Source of the DNA: Modicisalibacter luteus DSM 23508
GTDB taxonomy: Bacteria; Pseudomonadota; Gammaproteobacteria; Pseudomonadales; Halomonadaceae
DNA length: 64,000 bases
Direction of reading: 5' to 3'
Assembly (NCBI RefSeq): GCF_000378505.1
Contig: NZ_KB899990.1
Span: forward strand, 310,001 to 374,000
The notes under the pieces are model-generated. The model was not told the DNA's origin and made no database searches. It saw only the letters and a program-made list of their open reading frames with translations. This document shows, piece by piece, positions 61,101 to 64,000 of the stretch (positions within the stretch are counted from its first letter, which is position 1; each line of letters opens with the position of its first letter). Both the position numbers and the translations under genes were made by a program.

Positions 61101-63049
61101 AGACGGCTGCCGAAGATCTGCTGGATGCCGAAACCCGGCTGGCCGAGCTTGCACCGCAGGTACAAGAAGCCGAACGTGCGCTGGAAATTCATGGGGCGAC
61201 CTGGCTGGCCGCGGAGAAGTTTGCCGATGCTGGCGGGGTCGAGCGCTTGGCGGCGCTGGAGTCGCGCCTGGAGGAATTGCGCGAGCAGGCGGAAATCGTC
61301 GCCGAGCGCGAAACCGAGGCTGCCGAACAGGTGGCATTGCATCATCAACGTCGCGACGACGTGACGGTCCGGCTTCGCGATCTGTTCGCCGACGGTGAAC
61401 GCGACCGGTTGCGCCGGCTGGCCGACTTCGAGGAGGAAGGTGGCGAGGCCTTCATGGCTTCCGCCGAGACGGTGCGGGTTGAACTTGAGCAAACCCTGAC
61501 AACGGCCAGTAGGCGCGCCGACTTCGATTTTGCGCGCATCCGTGCCTATCTCGACGTGCGCGACGAGAAGGGGGGGAGCCAGAAACTCGAACGCGAGATT
61601 GCCCGGATCAAGCGCGAACTTGGCGAGACCCGTGAGTCTCGTAAGCGCAAGGCTCATGAGCAGCAGGCCGTAGAAGCGCGCCTCGATGCCAACCAGCAGG
61701 CGATGACGCTGACGGACCAGTTGGGCATCGCCTGGCTGGCGGTGGTGCGTGAGCTGCCGACAGACTGGCCGCGCCGGGTGGCGGCCCTCGACGACCCGGC
61801 CGGGGCCAGTCGCTGGCCCGTCGATCATCCGCAGGCGGACATGCTGGACGGCGCCCTTATCGACTGGCGCCGTTGGGCAGACTGCGACGTGGGTGATAGC
61901 GACGTTGATAACAGCGACGAGAGTATCGACCTCGCTGCGCTGGAAGGTTGCCAGCAGACCCTGGTCGATGCGCTGGGCAGCCTCAACCTCGGCGAGCGTG
62001 CGCGCAATCGCGAGCGTCAGGCGCGTGACGTCGAGCAGCGGGTCCAGGCGCTGGACGTTGCCTTGATCGAGGCGCGGGACAGCCGGCTATTCAATGAGAC
62101 CGAGCGGGCCCGGCTGGCCACGCTGGAAGGCGTCAATCCGGCAGCGCTCCAGGATCTGCAGGCGCTGTATGCCCAGCTCAACGGGCAGCTCGACGATCAC
62201 CGTGAACGGGTCGCCCGGCTGCATGCCTCACGTGAGCACATCGAGGGCACGCTGGTCGAACGTCTTGGCTCGATCATTACCGATGCGGCCGGCAACCTGG
62301 ATATCCTGCGGCGCGTGGCACGCCGCAGCGGCGAGGGCGGTGCCTACTTCGAGGTCAAGGCGTCACTGATCGGTGACGAGGCCGTACGCGAACTGATTCA
62401 GCAGCTACTCGCCGATATTGACGAGCACCAGGCGGCCATGCGGCGTCGCCAGCAGCAGGAAGGTGGCGTGGCGGCCAACGACCAGCGCCGACGCGATGAA
62501 GAACTCGGACGACAGATCCGCCGTCGCATTTATCGTGGCCTGTTCCGTGACGTATCGATCCGCATCAAGCACGAGGCCATCCGCCCCCATGGTCGCCTAT
62601 TCTCTCTCAATGAGGATATGTCCGAGGGCCAACGCGAGGCAGTCTCACTGATGTGGCTGGTCAAGCTGTCGGAATTCGCCATTGAGCGCGAGCTGCGCGA
62701 ACTGCCGGGTCATCACAAGCGCCGTGCGCGGGCCGGTCGCGAGAGCGTGATCCTGCTTGATGGGCTGTTCTCGAAGCTCTCGCATCGTCGGCTGATCCAG
62801 GACTCGCTGGAGTCGCTGCGCAATACCCGTGGCCGCTTCCAGATGATCGGCCTGATTCACAACCCTAACTACGAGAACGACGCGACGATCTTCCCCACCT
62901 ACCTGGTCGGCAGCGTGATCGGCGGTGCCCAGGGGCAGGGCGGTCATGTCATCGTGCGTGACGGTCGTGTCGTCGATCCGCAGAGCCAGGCCCGTAGCGT
63001 AGGCGAGGCCAGTCTGTTCGGAATCCACGTCATGGAGCCGACGTCATGA
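58139..63049 (+). CDS. jetC: Wadjet/Mks-like SMC ATPase JetC (MksB), unusually long
   Basis: The 1636-residue protein is an SMC-like ATPase. The Walker A reads MENGFGKTT (43-51) with methionine where SMC proteins have the first glycine. From about 260 to 1360 the sequence is long coiled coil rich in E, R, L and A. The C-terminal head has the signature MSEGQREAVSLMWLVKLSEF (from 1494) and the Walker B ESVILLDGLFSKLS (D1541), with glycine where catalytic glutamate normally follows. It is larger than MksB of Pseudomonas and type I JetC (around 950-1150 residues). In Wadjet, JetABC extrudes DNA loops and presents small circular DNA to the JetD nuclease. Confidence 0.88.
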   Translation: MSVINRIEVANLLNKHGDIASPWDAKMRHLLLDLRGQSSAISMENGFGKTTLAEALIGLLSRDRTLLARTRRKCSPSTVAGHGRSWSHLRVEFRAGESGGQSDMLAAAGEEVAGETFVFGMYGYSDGSGLSFYHYAGRLEDVPVYHVTRDAKLALYANTDVQAAMRHHGVTRSANREEWLDAVGAHISRRELAQLAAFQKEGGADKSQIFNAIKPRAGEKADQAFFFEVLAPQILSGATRGETDEGEDLIEDVILNSGTKVTELRYRLSEAENDQRRAEDKVAQLADLNVQGEALLDARRQLSELDEGLAASERLLGGQALLALPGLPRRPVEEVESDPELVAGFAWAAGDTERPRVSTWLLARLTGQAERAVRQALSERGTRVDAHRRLVHLPEAAWPKGRDVHHVTFAAARDWLEDSQAFADDSARYRALTRLDDAAEMFESLDGNRFREEVIADREYVKELKADIDRLDAQWERLDVEREQLESRQREFTDNQSFYTQALGQGLFSEEELESPEATREMAMARANETRRALNEHLGRIGELRQPAQWYVEFKASHPQTSPSELLALKTEQQETLSEELERVGAELAEAEARQAASRDERHRLEGERQRLEGEQGPLRKGREAWQKFTEGWPDAEVREFWSRRKTELSERQQALREQRQRQDDARALRARLTPLAEAARRYADIHGDDEPVHLRDRLYRDSRELDDEAHRLAGEEERLRDLHQAWLRFGELSELSPAQWLKDAKSRYPRLLREAEGLDEQIRARERYLESLAGDPLARQVAESEAHRLLDEAGIAFVPLHEALTTFEADEASRRDWLAQAAGQLFAPVIKGESAASDAADLLIERGLGVPVLEAGRLDACLGQGQPPLGAVQGKETLAVKAALDPQFLAALREETQQRLIIDRERRAALSEEIERLDPHGERFALARQAWAADDEKVDESLDTLMDEQARLAERREQLAPRLTDAALAAIDDYQRYLLEGGDRALETAAEDLLDAETRLAELAPQVQEAERALEIHGATWLAAEKFADAGGVERLAALESRLEELREQAEIVAERETEAAEQVALHHQRRDDVTVRLRDLFADGERDRLRRLADFEEEGGEAFMASAETVRVELEQTLTTASRRADFDFARIRAYLDVRDEKGGSQKLEREIARIKRELGETRESRKRKAHEQQAVEARLDANQQAMTLTDQLGIAWLAVVRELPTDWPRRVAALDDPAGASRWPVDHPQADMLDGALIDWRRWADCDVGDSDVDNSDESIDLAALEGCQQTLVDALGSLNLGERARNRERQARDVEQRVQALDVALIEARDSRLFNETERARLATLEGVNPAALQDLQALYAQLNGQLDDHRERVARLHASREHIEGTLVERLGSIITDAAGNLDILRRVARRSGEGGAYFEVKASLIGDEAVRELIQQLLADIDEHQAAMRRRQQQEGGVAANDQRRRDEELGRQIRRRIYRGLFRDVSIRIKHEAIRPHGRLFSLNEDMSEGQREAVSLMWLVKLSEFAIERELRELPGHHKRRARAGRESVILLDGLFSKLSHRRLIQDSLESLRNTRGRFQMIGLIHNPNYENDATIFPTYLVGSVIGGAQGQGGHVIVRDGRVVDPQSQARSVGEASLFGIHVMEPTS

Positions 63050-64000
63050 GTCATCTGAGCGAGCGCGCTGACACGGTGCGGGTTCATCTGGAAGGGGAGT
63101 GGTTCAAACACTATTTACGCAACAAGAGCAAACACTGGCGAAGCACTTCTCTGGTCAAGAATCTCAAGCGCGAGCGGCTATGCGAAACGGAGTTTGAAGC
63201 CTGGCAAGTCCTGGCGGAGTTGGCGGCGGCGGGGGTTGTCGAGGCACCGGTCACTTCCCTCAAACATCACGTGTCCCTAACGCTGGGCCTTTCCGAGGCT
63301 GTCTGTCATCGGCTGGAATCCGAGGCGACACCGGTCGATCCCTCGCTGAAGCTCGACGCCAGCCAGGCTGTCGTGTGGCGCCACGCACTGGCTGAAGGAC
63401 TTGAGGACTGGTCGCTTGCCGATCAGTATCAGCTTGCCGAGGGACTGAGGGCGCTGGCGGCGGATATACCCGGCGCCTATGCATGGAGCGCTTTCGAGGC
63501 CAGTGCGCGCTACCTATTGGGTAGCAGCAAGCTGCTCATGGCGCTGCCCCGCGAACTGGTGCGCAGCTTCGGCATCGATACGACGGCCTTTCGCGGCCCG
63601 CTGGCCTGGGTATTGGCGTCGGTGCCCGACGAGCCGCAAGGCGTGCTGTTGATCGAGAACCCGCAGAGTTTCGAACAGGCCTGTCGAGTGGGGCTCGACG
63701 AGCACTTGGCGCTGGTCTGCAGTTTCGGCTACGGCTTGTCGCTGACTGAGGTGTTGAAGGCGCCCGGGCAGGTCCGGTTGATTGGTGGGCGTGCCTCGTC
63801 ACATACATTGTCCGAGTTGCTTGAACTGCCTGCGATCATGTTCTGGGGCGACCTTGATCCCGAGGGCCTGCGCATCTTTCTACGCCTGCGCCAGTCCGTG
63901 CCGAGAATTCGCCTGTCGGCGCTTTACGCACCCATGATGGAACGCCTGGAAACCGAAGGAGGTCATCCGCTGCACATACTGACCGGCAAGGCCGGCCAGC
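63046..64000 (+). CDS. jetD: Wadjet-like TOPRIM nuclease subunit JetD (MksG), 3' end cut by window
   Basis: An ATG at 63046, overlapping the jetC stop as ATGA, opens a frame that runs to the window edge (318 residues visible). The N-terminal part (about 1-190; WFKHYLRNKSKHWRSTSLVK) resembles the DUF3322-type arm domain. The TOPRIM part shows E204 in LLIENPQSFE and D269/D271 in FWGDLDPEGL, the metal-binding E and DxD of the fold, as in JetD (DUF2220). This subunit cleaves plasmid DNA in characterised Wadjet systems. Typical JetD is close to 400 residues, so roughly 80 more are expected beyond the window. Confidence 0.88.
   Translation, partial: MSHLSERADTVRVHLEGEWFKHYLRNKSKHWRSTSLVKNLKRERLCETEFEAWQVLAELAAAGVVEAPVTSLKHHVSLTLGLSEAVCHRLESEATPVDPSLKLDASQAVVWRHALAEGLEDWSLADQYQLAEGLRALAADIPGAYAWSAFEASARYLLGSSKLLMALPRELVRSFGIDTTAFRGPLAWVLASVPDEPQGVLLIENPQSFEQACRVGLDEHLALVCSFGYGLSLTEVLKAPGQVRLIGGRASSHTLSELLELPAIMFWGDLDPEGLRIFLRLRQSVPRIRLSALYAPMMERLETEGGHPLHILTGKAGQ

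Noticed and set aside
1-64000. CRISPR arrays, insertion sequences, tRNA and rRNA genes
   Set aside because: I saw no repeat-spacer pattern, no transposase and no RNA gene sequence in the window; short tRNAs could still be missed by eye.

Overview
The window comes from a GC-rich gammaproteobacterium, most likely a moderately halophilic member of the Halomonadaceae (Halomonas-like). This is inferred from protein character and gene content: assimilatory nirBD/nasA/cobA, phhABC-phhR, condensin genes and several LysR-EamA pairs. No rRNA or tRNA is visible, so the genus is not proven.

Layout. 1-9.7 kb: a partial glycosyltransferase, then a divergent nitrate-assimilation locus with nirD, nirB and a NasC-like flavoprotein on the minus strand and nasA-cobA on the plus strand. 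9.8-19.6 kb: a hypothetical membrane protein, two divergent LysR/EamA pairs, a MotAB-like pair, a receiver-only response regulator next to a decayed CheB-kinase hybrid, and a PilZ-HD-GYP protein. 19.7-22.8 kb: molybdate uptake (modE-like, modA, modB, modC). 23-26.7 kb: a DGPF protein with an ECF42-type sigma factor, an MFS transporter and a peroxiredoxin. 27-39.2 kb: a Tat-type beta-helix protein, a siderophore-binding protein, an ABC exporter, a NarK transporter, a surface subtilase and an RTX beta-helix protein. 39.6-41.5 kb: nasT and a frameshifted nasS. 41.6-49.3 kb: an unknown protein, a MepM-like peptidase, a LysR regulator, glutathionyl-hydroquinone reductase, a UPF0178 protein, a DEAD-box helicase and ribosomal protein THX. 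49.4-55 kb: dadA and phenylalanine catabolism phhA-phhB-phhC with divergent phhR. 55-64 kb: a DUF99 protein and a Wadjet-like operon jetA-jetB-jetC-jetD, cut by the right window edge.

How the genes connect. Nitrate genes are split over three loci. NarK imports nitrate, NasA (molybdenum, hence modABC) reduces it, NirBD reduces nitrite using siroheme made with help from CobA, and NasS/NasT control expression. Both divergent nas/nir leaders carry what I read as a NasT (ANTAR) RNA element: a hairpin with an A..G.. hexaloop that shares its 3' strand with the 5' arm of a terminator-like hairpin. Each transcript also has a sigma-54-like promoter, and NtrC-like sites occur upstream of nasA and narK. 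The NasS reading frame is interrupted in a nine-G run, which would make nitrate control constitutive if the shift is real.

The main accessory system is the four-gene Wadjet/MksFEBG-like operon. Its subunits overlap by ATGA, its SMC-like subunit is very large (1636 residues) with unusual Walker motifs, and its TOPRIM nuclease subunit runs off the window.
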